64,000 bases of DNA from Hyposmocoma kahamanoa (Eukaryota; Arthropoda; Insecta; Lepidoptera; Cosmopterigidae). This document shows positions 22,399 to 33,151 of this stretch, in pieces. The stretch covers positions 1,392,955-1,456,954 of the forward strand of contig NW_020653852.1 of the NCBI RefSeq assembly GCF_003589595.1. The letters are read 5' to 3'. Position numbers and translations under genes: made by a program. A model generated the notes under the pieces. That model was not told the DNA's origin, made no database searches, and was given only the letters and a program-made list of their open reading frames with translations. Positions within the stretch are counted from its first letter, which is position 1. Every line of letters starts with the position of its first letter.

Positions 22399-22735
22399 GA
22401 TGACGTCGGTGGATTAACGGTTAGCGCAGCGGTCGCTTGGTGACGAGATCCCGGGTTCGATTCCCGGTACAACCAATTTGGAAAATTCTAAATTGATTGA
22501 TTTAGTTTTCGTGATCGTTACCCATAAATTTAGGGTTCCTTGGAAACCGCACAAATGACAGTACAATTTGTAATCGTTATATTTTGTTTTTTTGTCTATT
22601 TCGTTGTTTTTTTTTTGTATTCTTTATTTTGTTTATTAATTCTTTTTATTTTGTTTTGTTTGTCTTAATGTTATCAATTTTTTTTTGTATCTATGTGTTG
22701 TGGCGTTGCAATAAATGTATATTCTATTCTATTCT
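22399..22735 (+). mobile_element. tRNA-headed SINE with (ATTCT)n tail
   Basis: Head TGGATTAACGGTTAGCGCAG (A-box region) and CCCGGGTTCGATTCCCGGTA (B-box). The body has CCGCACAAATGACAGTACAA, then a T-rich stretch ending CAATAAATGTATATTCTATT CTATTCTA. The same ATTCT tail ends the LINE relic at 29838-30214, so this SINE may use that LINE's machinery. Not a tRNA gene: the 5' acceptor strand does not pair with the sequence after the T-arm. Confidence 0.6.
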
Positions 22736-22739
22736 AAAG

Positions 22740-22935
22740 TTTCGATGACAACCTCATTGGTCGAGTGGCTTGTATACTAGGTTTCGTGATGTTCGATTCC
22801 CGGCCGGCTCAATGTAGAAAACATTTCTATGTGGTCTCGGTCTGGGTATTTGTGATACTGTCCTCCATGATGCAGGCGCTTTAGTTACTAATTCTGGGAT
22901 CAAAGCAACGAACGATGTTGTCTAATGTTTATTTA
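22740..22935 (+). mobile_element. SINE-B (Metulj-like)
   Basis: Head AACCTCATTGGTCGAGTGGC, B-box GTTCGATTCCCGGCCGG, body TCAATGTAGAAAACATTTC, end GATGTTGTCTAATGTTTATT. About 15 bp are deleted ahead of the B-box. Confidence 0.82.
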
Positions 22936-23065
22936 TTTTTAGATAAAAATTAATGGATATTACAATTTTCTTTTTCGAGATCCAATAATTAAACGACTTC
23001 AGCAAGCATTTTACTGCATATAAAAAATTACAATAACACCAAACTGTAACAATGTCAGTGTTAAT

Positions 23066-23332
23066 AGCAGTAGAGCGGCTTGTGAAAGATAGTCCAGGGA
23101 AGTACTGCCACCTTTCCTGTTTCTGCCGCCAAGAATTAACGTCAGCATTACTGCGTTCCGGTTTTGAAGGGTGCTGGTGAAATTACAGATCCATGAGACT
23201 TGTCAACTTATGTCTCAGAGTGACAGGCGCTGTGGCAGTGTCCCTCAGATTGCGATTTAAAGCTTTGAGTGCCACTGCAACTGTTATGGGTAAACGTGTC
23301 GCTTATCACCAGACGCACGGCATGTTTGTTGG
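23066..23332 (+). mobile_element. Rep-A, nearly full length
   Basis: From CAGTAGAGCGGCTTGTGAAA through GTGCTGGTGAAATTACAG, GACAGGCGCTGTGGCAGTG, GCTTTGAGTGCCACTGCAAC, to GCTTATCACCAGACGCACGG. The A-tail is lost. Confidence 0.9.
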
Positions 23333-23962
23333 AGCTAACCAAGGCGAACTCGACAAATCAAGAACATACAAAGCGTAGTAAAAATCGTAAATAATTTTAT
23401 AACACTGGTAACACTACCGGGATCAAAAAAATTTTTTGTGCCGCCATTTTGTCGTGTTATAAAATTAAATGTCATTCGTGCTTCGTTTCTAAAACTCGTA
23501 GGTTTTCTTGTCTTCGTACGGCGTTTGTTAAATTATTATATGTTGTTGTTAAAGTTTTTTTTATAGTTCATATTCTATAATAGATAATTAAAATTGTAGA
23601 AAATGAGAACATTGTCCTTTTCCGATTCCATTACAAATAGAAGGTTTTGCTTGCATTCACACTATGACATTGACATTTCTTTGTTTACATTTTGGACGTC
23701 TAATTACGATTCATACTATTGGAAAAGTCATAGATATATGCCGTCAAATGGTCAATTGAGAAGCAAATCGCCCATTGGGCTTTCACGGCATTCTTTTATG
23801 CACGGGCTTAAATTTAGTAATAACAACATATTAAATATGGTCGGGACGTTTTGTTACGGCTTGTAAAATGTTAACGATCACTCAATAACTCCGCGAGGTG
23901 TGCCAAAATAACAAAAACAAAACATTCATTACGTCCACTACATGAAAGAATAAACGTGTACC
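23333..23962. other. No recognised feature
   Basis: Contains AAAAAAATTTTTTG near 23427 and an 87-codon frame (23603-23866) with no recognisable motif. Confidence 0.35.
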
Positions 23963-24190
23963 ATTTTTTTTATAATATCAAGTGACCGGACGAACAAGAC
24001 GTGCGCTTGATGGTAAACCACACGCCTGTTCATAATCGCAACGATCTGAGAGGTTGCCACTGCCCCCGTCACCAAGTTGACAAGTCCCATGTGACTGTAA
24101 TTACATCAACACCCTTATATCCTTCAAAACTGGTACGCTCACATTCCTGCTTGGCGGCAGAAATAGATAAGGTGGCAGTACAGTAGTAGC
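23963..24190 (-). mobile_element. Rep-A, nearly full length
   Basis: TTTTTTTTATAATATCAAGT, GGACGAACAAGACGTGCGC, ACAAGTCCCATGTGACTG, GGCGGCAGAAATAGATAAGG. The stem-loop has been shortened. It abuts the LINE relic that follows. Confidence 0.88.
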
Positions 24191-24194
24191 TACA

Positions 24195-24770
24195 AAATAT
24201 TTAAAACATACGACATCCAAATATGTTTGTACTATGGTACGTTGATGCAAACTGCAAATGTAGTAGACATGTAGCTGAACCGCGTATATTAAAAATGGTG
24301 TACCTTGCATTGTGTCAATCTTTACTGGTTTACTGCATAACATCATGGGGTGGTTCATCTAAAACTCACAAGCTTAGGATCGAGCGCGATCAGAGAGCAG
24401 TTTTAAAGGTATGTACGTTCAAACCTTTTCGTTTTCCAACAAGAGCTTTATATGAATATTGTGAGGTGCTCACAGTACGCCAACTCTTTGCTCTCCAAAC
24501 CATACTACGACAACACACTGCCCCTCCCAGTATATACTTTTCTTCATTGCAATACGGTAGACGTGTGAATGTCATTCCCCGAAGAGTTATTTGCAAAACT
24601 TCTTTCAGCCAAAAGTTCTTTTACTTTTTGGGACGATTCTTATACAACAAAATAATAATATTTTAGAGTTTCATCTAAAAAATAAATATGAGTGTAAGAA
24701 TATGATAACCAAATGGCTTCTAAAACTGTCATATGAAGAAACAGAAAATCTTCTTCATGCTGCTCAATGA
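24195..24770 (+). pseudogene. LINE C-terminal relic (Jockey/CR1 group)
   Basis: The frame from 24223 reads RHVAEPRILKMVYLALCQSL, then CITSWGG and an ER(D)QRAVLKV block, then KPFRFPTRALY and VLTVRQLFALQ. This is the typical thumb/C-terminal region of Jockey/CR1-group non-LTR retrotransposon polymerases, downstream of the catalytic FADD motif (absent here). A frameshift near 24665 moves the last 28 codons (24684-24767) to another frame ending [15 protein letters not shown] before TGA. It is 5'-truncated next to a Rep-A copy and is dead. Its own A/CA-rich tail leads towards the CA microsatellite. Confidence 0.78.
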
Positions 24771-24825
24771 AGTATTTTTCACATCAAATACGCACTTTTT
24801 TCCATTACACACGCAAGTCACACAC

Positions 24826-24843
24826 CCGCGCGCGCACGCGCAC

Positions 24844-24903
<60 letters not shown>

Positions 24904-24950
24904 ACACACACACACACACGAACACACAAACATACACATACACAGATACC
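24826..24950. repeat. (CA)n microsatellite
   Basis: About 100 bp of mostly CA units with CG, GA and TA interruptions, purest at 24844-24900. Histidine/threonine- and cysteine/valine-repeat frames across it are artefacts. Confidence 0.95.
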
Positions 24951-25488
24951 TATTTTTGCATAATGTACAATACATTGTAAATTTTACTACGCCATTGGAA
25001 GGTTTGCTGGTACTTATAGCACAGGTTTTCCTTTTTTAAGTACCAGCGGTCATATCTACTGTTTCTTCGATACTTACTCGTACTTACTGTACATGCATGT
25101 TGTATTATTATGGCAAATATAATTTATTATTAACATTTATTATTATTATAATCTTTTTTAGACTTTGCACTTTAGTAGCCCAGTAGTACTTCTTTTTTTA
25201 AATGTACGGCCACATTGAAATAACCGATCGATTCGAATCCGCCAACGTTAAATAAAAATGACTATGTACGGTAGTTTTATAAAAATAATATAAAAAATAT
25301 GGCAGACGTCGCCATTGGCAAGGCCGGTACCCAGCCCAGTGATTATAGGGTTACCCTTGCGACATTTGAATAGTCCCGACAAAAATCCTGAAATTTGCAA
25401 GAAAATTCGGCCTTTTTATAACACGATAAAAATCTCTGTCGCATGGACAGGCACCCGAGCAACAAAATTTTGTCGTAAATAGAGTTTT
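24951..25488. other. No recognised feature
   Basis: AT-rich sequence with TTATTATTA tracts near 25130. No gene seen. Confidence 0.35.
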
Positions 25489-25524
25489 ACCACAGTGTAA
25501 CCAATATGTTCTTTACACTGTGGT
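25489..25524. repeat. Perfect 12-bp hairpin
   Basis: ACCACAGTGTAA and TTACACTGTGGT are separated by CCAATATGTTCT. The flanks stay partly symmetrical (GTTTT / TTTTAC). Possibly the core of a small fold-back element. Confidence 0.7.
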
Positions 25525-25849
25525 TTTACAACAGAATTGCGGGATAGCTATTTTACTTTTATTTTCTGAAAATTATCACCCTTAGAGTGGATTCGTATTA
25601 GTTCCGAGAAATAACGATTTGAAATGTCACAGGGATCATTTTAGCTCTAGGTGTACAAGCGATTTTCGTATTTTCTCGGATTGGAATCGGACTTAGTGCA
25701 CAAGCGACATCCGAAGTGGGTCCGAATTTTCTAGATTTCTATAGTTTCGGATTCGGAACAAATGAGATGCAAAGCGCTAAAGCGCTAAGACGGAATATTC
25801 GGACAGTACCATATCTTTCTACACAAGTTTTGTTTATATTGCCTCTCCC

Positions 25850-26495
25850 TATCAACCTCTTGGTTATGCGGGAGGGGGACCATCTAAGTCAGGTCCTAAC
25901 CCCGGATCAGCACGTTTACACGCACTACATCCGGTTCTCTGTAAGGCCTTAGGTGAGTCGCCCCGGGAGCACGTACGATACCCTCCCTTTTTTCCAGATA
26001 GGTACCGGAGTTGTAGGCGCGCTCACCTCCCGTCGCGCTCCGCACGACTAACGGTTGCCACCGCTGAGCCGCCGACTACCAAATCTCCTCATTGGTGGCG
26101 GAGCTGTAAGGCACGCTCACTTCCCGACGCCGAATGAACGGCGTCTCTCCAGTTCCCAAATTCCTATGCGGCCGGTGGGACTGGAAGATGTCTAGCTCAT
26201 CCTCTACTAGCTCTCCGGGCTAGAGCCGGAGATGCCAAGTTGCAGTGTCCTGCGACAATGTCCACCGACTTAAAGGGCAACTCCTCGCCTCAGGCCCTCA
26301 ACTAGACCGCTACTAAGACACGCTAGGCGCAGGACGAATGCCTGGTCACCATCTACCGGAGCAAATGAACGTGTTCGTCCCTGCAGCTAACCACAAACCC
26401 CGGGGAATCCATACCCAAGTCCGGGTCTGCCAGAGACGCCCGTGAAGACGTATCACTGGCGGAGGGCTTGGCCTGGACGCCCGCCGTACCCTAGT
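25850..26495. other. GC-rich island of unknown origin
   Basis: About 650 bp markedly richer in G+C and CpG than its surroundings, with stops in all frames I read. It holds an imperfect direct repeat: GGTACCGGAGTTGTAGGCGC at 26001 and GGTGGCGGAGCTGTAAGGCA at 26094, each followed by CGCTCAC(C/T)TCCCG. It could be the GC-rich 5' end of a LINE or a decayed GC-rich gene or retro-element; neither is proved. Confidence 0.45.
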
Positions 26496-26526
26496 ATATA
26501 GGCTAAGATTACCTTCAATTTCAGCA

Positions 26527-26779
26527 TCAGTAGAGCTCCTTGTGAAAGAGTTCGTCCAGGGAAGTACTGCCACCTCACCTATTTCTGCCGCCAAGTAGTA
26601 ATATGTTCCGGTTTTGAAGGGTAAGGGTGCTGGTGAAATTACAGTCACATGGGACTTGTCAACTTATCTCAGATCTTTGCGATTTAAAGATCTGAGTGGC
26701 ACTGCAACTGTTATGGACAGGCGTGTAGCTTACTATCAGGCTCACGACTAGTTCGTCCCGTCACTTAATATTATAAAAA
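26527..26779 (+). mobile_element. Rep-A with perfect stem-loop
   Basis: Full 5' end (GAGCTCCTTGTGAAAGAGTT) and 3' end (TTCGTCCCGTCACTTAAT, ATTATAAAAAAAC). About 30 bp are lost after GGGACTTGTCAACTTAT. Here the element's hairpin is perfect: CTCAGATCTTT and AAAGATCTGAG around GCGATTT. Confidence 0.92.
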
Positions 26780-27284
26780 AACCTTCAACTGGCATACAAA
26801 TATTAATAGCAAAGTATACAATGTTCGCGTTTATTGATTAATATTATAGTCATATTATACCTATATTATACAAGTAATTTTTTTTTATTGAGTAATATAA
26901 TTAAAAAAAAACAACAAAAATAATATGATTTAATTAAAAAAAGGTACGCTTTGTTATACTTAGTAAAAGTCTTTAAAAAAAACATAATTTTCCCGAAAAC
27001 TGTACAATTCGGGAAGAAATGGAAATCTAAGTACGGACAACGGCACATCAGACCACACATTTTTGTTCGAAAATCGCCTCCAGTGCAACGGAACAAGATA
27101 CGTCGATGTGTAGCTTGATGTGCTGACGTGTGTACATTAAAATAAAGAAATAGTGTAAAAAATAAAAATGGAATTGGTACGTTTTTATGCGCCGGGAGTT
27201 TGAGAACTGAACTGCTTTCTATGGAGTTTAAAGAAGAATGCTGACTAGGATAAATGGCAGGGCACAAATCGACACAGACGGATG
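26780..27284. other. No recognised feature
   Basis: AT-rich. A 133-codon minus frame at 26866-27267 has no known motif and is rich in F, L and K, as expected from the base composition. Confidence 0.35.
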
Positions 27285-27345
27285 ATAACCATAAGCGGTT
27301 GACACTATGAGAAAGCCTTTGGTTCGACTCCCGGTCGGACCAACT
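27285..27345 (+). mobile_element. tRNA-like SINE head
   Basis: ACCATAAGCGGTTGACAC and the B-box TTTGGTTCGACTCCCGGTCG followed by GACCAACTTAGAACACG resemble the head of the 22399 SINE (…CGGTACAACCAATTTGG). There is no acceptor-stem pairing. Confidence 0.45.
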
Positions 27346-28745
27346 TAGAACACGAGTTTTTCTGGTTTGAGTCGTTGGGGTAGTTCCTCCGGGGATTCAT
27401 TACCTTATGTGATTTCTGGTGTCGTGATTATTACTAGTCTAGGGTTCGGCGTACAGATAGAAACAACAGAGCAAATAGAAGCACAAGAAAATTGTAAAAT
27501 CTCACATCCTACCATCAGCAAGGTGTTTAAGACATTATAAATACGTAAATAGAATCGCAAACGTTTAAAGACAGTGGAGACCGCTTTCCATCAGGTTTGA
27601 ACAGATACCATCTGACACCTTCATCGATAATTCTCCTATCTCTGTTATGACTAATGTCCCCTATGCTCTTGATTATCATAATGTCAGCACTGACACACAA
27701 GATAAAATATGCATTTTAATCTACGACATTAAGGTTCATTATGACGACGCACTACTTCGCAATGTGGTCAAGACTTCGACGATAAAAAGTACTTTCTGGA
27801 AGGACGCGTATTGAAGTCGTTGTCAAGATAAATTATATGATACTGCGTAGTAAACTGCGCGGGCGTCAGCTGCGCCTGCGCTCATCACTAGATAATTTGT
27901 CTTAATCTGCACACGAGCACGCGAGACGGTGCCACGATAGGTATAAGAGTTCAGTGAACTACAAATTGACTCTTTAGCTTTTGTTTGTAAAACGTTTCAA
28001 CAAAACATAATGGTACCAAAGTCGATAGGAATAAGGTCAACTGCATAATATCTTTGAAGTTTTTAAAACCCATTAAATTATATCAATTGATTTAAAATGT
28101 TTTCTCGATTGCTACACATTGGGAATGAAATCATGTTTTCGGATCTAAATTGCGTATATCAGATCATAGCTGGTTGATACCTGATACCATCTCAATCATT
28201 TGTAACCATAGGTAGTTTCTTTGACAAAAAAAAAAACAAATATACGCGCTTTTGATCCTAAAAAGCAGTTTATATTTTAATATATGAACAGACGTTTAAC
28301 CGCTCAGTTAAAGTAAAGAAAGTTAACTGCAAGAGATCACCACAGCCCAGACCCGGGAGATCTGGTAACACCTAAACAATACCTACTTAATTTGTTAAAT
28401 TAATCACAATCATTACTCATCTTTACAAAAAAAAATAAAAATTCAACAACACGCTGTACTTGGTTTGAGGATTCTATCACCATGAGTTAAAGAACGTCAA
28501 TAAGGAGTCCTCTACATCATACTTCCACGCCATATGCTGTTCCAATAGCCTTGATAGAATATCTAATTATAAAAGTATTAATATTGTCGTATTCATTAAC
28601 TCCAAAGAAGGATTCCACTACCTGCCATCGGATGGTGATTGACTCAATCTTTATTATATGGTCATAGGAGTCAACAGAAATGCCAATATCGAATCATCTT
28701 CCAACATTCTAGCACGTATGGGTATGTTATTGAAATAATCAAAGA
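27346..28745. other. Mostly unassigned; decayed Rep-J pieces
   Basis: Near 28128-28165 ATGAAATCATGTTTTCGGAT and near 28222-28275 (reversed) AAACAAATATACGCG resemble Rep-J in opposite orientations. Between 27400 and 28100, and from 28280 to 28745, nothing is recognised. Confidence 0.4.
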
Positions 28746-29106
28746 AGTAACCACTTATCAAAGGATATAAAACCAGGCGCAAGCTAGCAAAGAAGAGAGT
28801 TCGGCGTTGTTAAAATAAACACAGAGATAACCATTTATCAGAGGATATTAAAGGACCAGGCGCAAGCGTGCAAATAAAAAAGTTCCGTGTAACTATTTAT
28901 ATAAGGATACAAAATGACTACGCGCAAGCTAGCAAAGAAGAGAGTTTGGTGTTGGTAAAACTAACAGAAAGGTAAACATTTTATCCAAGTAAACAAAATG
29001 ACCAGGCGCAAGTTAGCAACGAAGAGAGTTTGACGTTGTTGAAATAAGCAGAGGCAACCGTTTATCAAAGGACATAAAATGACCAGGCAAAAACTAGCAA
29101 AGTGGT
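28746..29106 (+). repeat. Minisatellite, ~82-bp unit, five copies
   Basis: Units start at about 28746, 28827, 28889, 28972 and 29054, with lengths 81, 62, 83, 82 and a 53-bp partial. Each has GTAACCATTTATC-like, AGGATATAAAATGACCAGG-like and CGCAAGCTAGCAAAGAAGAG-like segments. The copies differ from one another at many sites, so the array is old. No frame stays open through all units. Confidence 0.85.
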
Positions 29107-29837
29107 AAGTAATCTTGTTACGCTCGAGTACCGTGTATTCGATTCAACTGCATCTGAAATTAAATTCTGTTTAACGCATTTCGATGCAACCAAAAATAAC
29201 TTAGTAAACAAATAGCGTAGGGAAGGGATGGCTGTAGAAGCAATCGCTCCGTGCAATAAAACTCTCGGACGTCGACACATAAACGTACATTACTTTCGGA
29301 CTCTGAAATGGTGACGATCGTACTGTCTTCAATGTATGTGTGTAAAAGAGATTATTTCTTTGACACGAATGTATTACATCACGTGTCAGCTACAGTATTT
29401 TCATCAATTGACGACGAATCGACGCCGTCTCAAACTCGTTCAACTGTATAGAAGCTACCAGATGGGGTGATAAAGGTAACCTATCACAGGCTCGAATTTG
29501 TTTTTCCCCGCATGTCATTACTCTGTTTTGGCATAAATTTGCAACACAGAAATGTCTTACAGCAGAAGTATCGTTTTAACGATAACTTATTATTGGTATA
29601 ATTATTACACATACGTTTTCTTGTGTAGCCGGTGATAAATATAAGATAAACTTCAAAATTTACACATTAGGTACCAGTACTTTCAAAACACCTGGTAGAA
29701 TCGAAGTTGTTGGATTTCACATATTGAAGATTAACACATTCGATCACGGGTCTTCCCTTGAGCCCTCTCGTGATATTATCGATAACAATTACTATTGTAG
29801 TAACCATATTAGTAATTTTGTGAATGTTTAGTAATAG
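29107..29837. other. Mostly unassigned
   Basis: Contains the short TAACCTATCACAGGCTCGAA block shared with 21692. No gene found. Confidence 0.4.
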
Positions 29838-30214
29838 GTGAAGTACGCGCAGAGAACCCTGAATACATTAAGGGTGGAATATAACAACGTTTTTAAGATG
29901 CTAATGGGGCTGCCGCGACACTATAATGCATCAGGCATGTTCACGGAAGCGCACACAGATGGCTTTCATGCCATTATGAGCAAGAAGGCTGCCTCACTCA
30001 TGATGCGTGTGCGCGGTAGCGCTAATAGCATCCTAGCCGTTGTCGCCAATAGCCTGGACTGCCCCTACCAACTACATTGTGTGTTCTAGACGTGGCATTT
30101 CACTAAAATTAAGTAATTTTCTATTTAATAAAAATTTACTGTATTACTAACATTACTATGGATCATGGTCCGAAATAAATAATTCTATTCTATTCTATTC
30201 TAATACCACTCAGT
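29838..30214 (+). pseudogene. LINE C-terminus and 3' UTR with (ATTCT)n
   Basis: Frame 29838-30089 reads NTLRVEYNNVFKMLMGLPRH, then SGMFTEAHTDGFHAIMSKKA and SLMMRVRGSANSIL: the recognisable C-terminal part of a lepidopteran endonuclease/reverse-transcriptase LINE (YNN.F..L.GLPR..SASGMF). It has a stop at 30087, then an AT-rich 3' UTR with AAATAAATAATTCTATTCTA and more ATTCT units. The catalytic domain is absent (5' truncation). The ATTCT tail matches the SINE at 22399-22735. Confidence 0.75.
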
Positions 30215-30242
30215 AGCGATGAAGGAAGACTGCATTTCGAAG

Positions 30243-30312
30243 AAGGTTTACAAGCGTCTTCTTAGACAAACGGGAGTGCAGCAGTGGGAAGACGGCGATG
30301 ATGATTAGTAAT
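30243..30312 (+). mobile_element. RTE/SINE-like 3' tail
   Basis: CGTCTTCTTAGACAAACGGG then GTGCAGCAGTGGGAAGACGG and CGATGATGATT: the CAGCAGTGGG..(GAT)n ending typical of RTE-type LINE and dependent SINE tails. It directly follows the ATTCT-tailed LINE. Confidence 0.6.
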
Positions 30313-31470
30313 TTCTATTGCTAGGATTTGAACTGCACTGCACTAGCAGACCTGAAGTAAATCCAGTTCGTGGTTTACGTTTGCGAAGTTTACGTTTTGC
30401 GATATAAATCGGCGTACAGTTGATACTGTTTACGTCGTACGTTATGCCGTACATTTGTTCTCGTCTCTCTTATGATTATTTACCGCGTACTCAAATGAGG
30501 TACGTTCCGTTCGGATTTATTGCTGTTTTTGAAGCTTGCTCGACTCTGTTTCTATTAGGATCAGCGGTTCATTCGTAGCATTTTATTTTGATTTTCTCAC
30601 GCCGTGAGCTGTGGAAGCAAAATTGTTTTTACGAAACGTCTGACGTGAATATTTTAACGTTGTGTTACCTAATACGTATTACCATCTCTTTTCTTACTAT
30701 ACGCTAGCTAAATGTAGAATAAATGTAAACAAACAAAAACATATGATTTTCAGGGTCATCAACTTAGACTACTGTACAGTTACCACAACATCAATATTTT
30801 CCCCCGAAATTCGATTAGGCTATTGATAATATAGATCTTGAAGTCATGTCTGTGATCAATTTTGTTCAATAGGAGTTTCAAATCGTTCGTAAGTAATTTG
30901 AAACTAATATAAAAATTACCAGTAATTCATTTTTCACCTCACTAGCTAGGTAATGCATTCTTTTTCGTTAGATATCTACGCGCAAAAACCAAAAAAAACA
31001 TAATGACACGTTCAACTACGCGATTTGTTATACATTATTTACGTAATATAAATCAGTTGGTATATTTTATTCTTATTATTGTTGACATTAAATTGACAAC
31101 GATAATTAATTTTGTTTAATAAAACTGATTTGTTATAGTTCAACTGTTTTTCTTTCATCTAACATTTTCCTCGCTAAAGTGAAGTTAAGCTGTGTGTTTC
31201 GTCCGGCAGCAAAGTTGTTTTGCGTCTAGAGCCTTGAAACCTAAGTCTTTTTTTGAAACCTTCAATCTTAGAAACCTTCGTTTGCTCAGGTGTCAACACA
31301 AGTACTCGTGTCAAACAACAACTTGGCATAACAAATAACTAATTTATGAAACTGTCATCCATTGAGTTCGAGTAGTAATTTAAGTTCAGGATTGGAGATT
31401 GGTAAGGAATGAATTATATATTTATATTATATGTATTTAAGAAATATAAAAAAAAATTGTTTCTTTTTAT
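30313..31470. other. No recognised feature
   Basis: AT-rich sequence without shared repeats. Confidence 0.35.
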
Positions 31471-31714
31471 CTTTTTTTTATAATATCAAGAGATCGGACG
31501 AACAAGTCGTGCGTCTGATGGTAAGCTTCACGCCTGTCCATAACACTTGTAGTGCCACTCAGAGCTTTAAATCGCAAAGATCTGAAGGGCACTGGCACTG
31601 TGCCCGTCACACTGAGACGTTAGTTGACAAGTCTCATGTAATTTCACCAACATCCTTACCCTTCAAGACCGGAACATAGTAATGTATTACTTCTTGGCGG
31701 TAGAAATAGGTATA
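31471..31714 (-). mobile_element. Rep-A, nearly full length
   Basis: TTTTTTTATAATATCAAGAG, CGGACGAACAAGTCGTGCG, an intact stem-loop (CACTCAGAGCTTTAAATCGC, AAAGATCTGAAGGGCACTGG), GACAAGTCTCATG, GGCGGTAGAAATAGG. The 5' end is missing. Confidence 0.9.
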
Positions 31715-31944
31715 ATTGACGATGTAAGTGTTACTTTCACTAACAACTTACATATTTAAATTCCAATTAAGTGAACAGGCCGTGGGCAGAGCTAGACTAC
31801 GTAATAAGCATTGGACAAAGAATGCTCTCTACACCTGCCTTTATTGTAAACTGATTTTGGTGATTCTTTTTTTGTTGTCACTAGCGACAAACGAAGTGGG
31901 TCCGTCAGTTTTCTGGATTTGAATAGCATCGTATTCGGACTTTT

Positions 31945-32010
31945 CGGTAACCAATTTCAATAAAACTTGGCAAAAAGATGTAAATACCACAAACGTTCGA
32001 AGTCGGTTTT
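31945..32010 (+). mobile_element. MITE-G right end
   Basis: AACTTGGCAAAAAGATGTAA, then TTCGAAGTCGGTTTTTTTTA, matching the right ends at 53683-54110 and 45126-45410. The rest is absent. Confidence 0.7.
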
Positions 32011-32376
32011 TTTTATAAAAAAAAGTGTATCTGTACTGTTTTGCAGTTATAACAATAGTGAATATTTCATCATTCATTCTTTCAAAAATTTCCATTTGTA
32101 TTTATTGATTTTTTTTTATGGCCGCGCATTAGAGAAATCCAGGATCGCAGGTACCATGGTTACACACATACTGCCTGCGTTGGTACAAAGGGCGCATGTG
32201 ACATTTTTTTTTAAATTTTGTTATGTATACAGCCGTGATCAGTAAGAAGAGGCCTATCTTTCACTATTTTTTTGTTATTATTATTATTAAAAAATTTATT
32301 TCATTTCTTTAAACATTATTTTGTCGGTTTTGAGTTTTTGTCACATGCGCCCTTTCAATTAAAGGCGGCAGCATAG

Positions 32377-32482
32377 ATAACCACAAATTACACCCAAAGT
32401 AACGAGAGAAACATTTCTCCGGGCCCGGGAATCGAACTCTGCGTGGCAGTCCAGCAGGGTAACCGTTCGACCACTGAGGCAG
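32377..32482 (-). mobile_element. SINE-C, 3'-truncated
   Basis: AACCACAAATTACACCCAAA, GGGCCCGGGAATCGAACTCT, GCGTGGCAGTCCAGCAGGGT, AACCGTTCGACCACTGAGGC. The tail half is missing. Confidence 0.85.
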
Positions 32483-32799
32483 TTAAATATAATCATTTCT
32501 AACAACTAACTAGAAACTTAAATCTAGAGTCACCAGACTGAAACACCTAAGTCAAAAACCAATGTCATTAATTCAATATACATCGTCAGATCGCATAAGG
32601 TAAATTCTAATGTCGTATTATTCAACATTATCATTCTCTTCAAATCTTCCGCCATTAGGAATAACATGGTATTATTATTAAGGCGTGAAGTATAATGTAT
32701 GTATGTGATTATTGACTAAAGTAAAAACCCTTCGATCCGGACTCAAACTAGCGACCTCGCCATACCGGTGCTATCGCTATCCTATATAATAATTATAAT

Positions 32800-33151
32800 T
32801 AGATAACACCACGTACGTTGCTCTGATTTTGTTTGAGTTCGTCCAGTAAACTTGTCAACTTATGTCTTATGGTGATGGGCGCTTTGAGTGGCACTGCAAC
32901 TGTTATGGACAGGCGTGTAGCTTACCACCAGGCGCACGACTTGTTGGTCCTGTCACTTGATATTATAAAAATAATTAAATAAACAAAACTAACGCACTTG
33001 TGTTTTGGAAACCGGAAACAACGACGGTATCACAAACACCCAGGTCCGAGACAATATAGAAAAGTTAGTTTTCTACACTGACCCGGCTTGGGATCGAATC
33101 CGAGACCTCCGAGATGGCGACACCATGAAAACCGGCGTGCAAACTACTCGA
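32800..33151 (-). mobile_element. SINE-B interrupted by Rep-A
   Basis: Part one (32800-32832) is the tail complement ATTAGATAACACCACGTACG and TTGCTCTGAT. Part two (32987-33151) resumes with ACTTGTGTTTTGGAAACCGG, continues AACACCCAGGTCCGAGACAA, B-box complement GGATCGAATCCGAGACC and head complement AAACTACTCGAC. The break is filled by a plus-strand Rep-A. Confidence 0.82.
32833..32972 (+). mobile_element. Rep-A inserted in SINE-B
   Basis: GAGTTCGTCCAGTAAACTTG, CAACTTATGTCTTATGGTGA, TGGCACTGCAACTGTTATGG, ACAGGCGTGTAGCTTACCAC, CTGTCACTTGATATTATAAA. It is internally deleted, with the A-rich tail kept, and lies within the SINE-B copy 32800-33151, so it inserted later than that SINE. Confidence 0.88.

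Noticed and set aside
22399..22480. tRNA gene
   Set aside because: A- and B-box regions are present but the acceptor strands do not pair and the sequence runs on into a SINE body. The same applies to the tRNA-like heads at 9075, 9243, 27285, 52085 and others.
24729..25039. Cys/Val-rich and His/Thr-rich frames
   Set aside because: They are translations of the (CA)n microsatellite on the two strands.
26866..27267. 133-codon minus frame
   Set aside because: F/L/K-rich as expected of AT-rich DNA; no motif.
28746..29106. CRISPR array
   Set aside because: Eukaryotic context. The units are ~82-bp diverged tandem copies without unique spacers between identical repeats.
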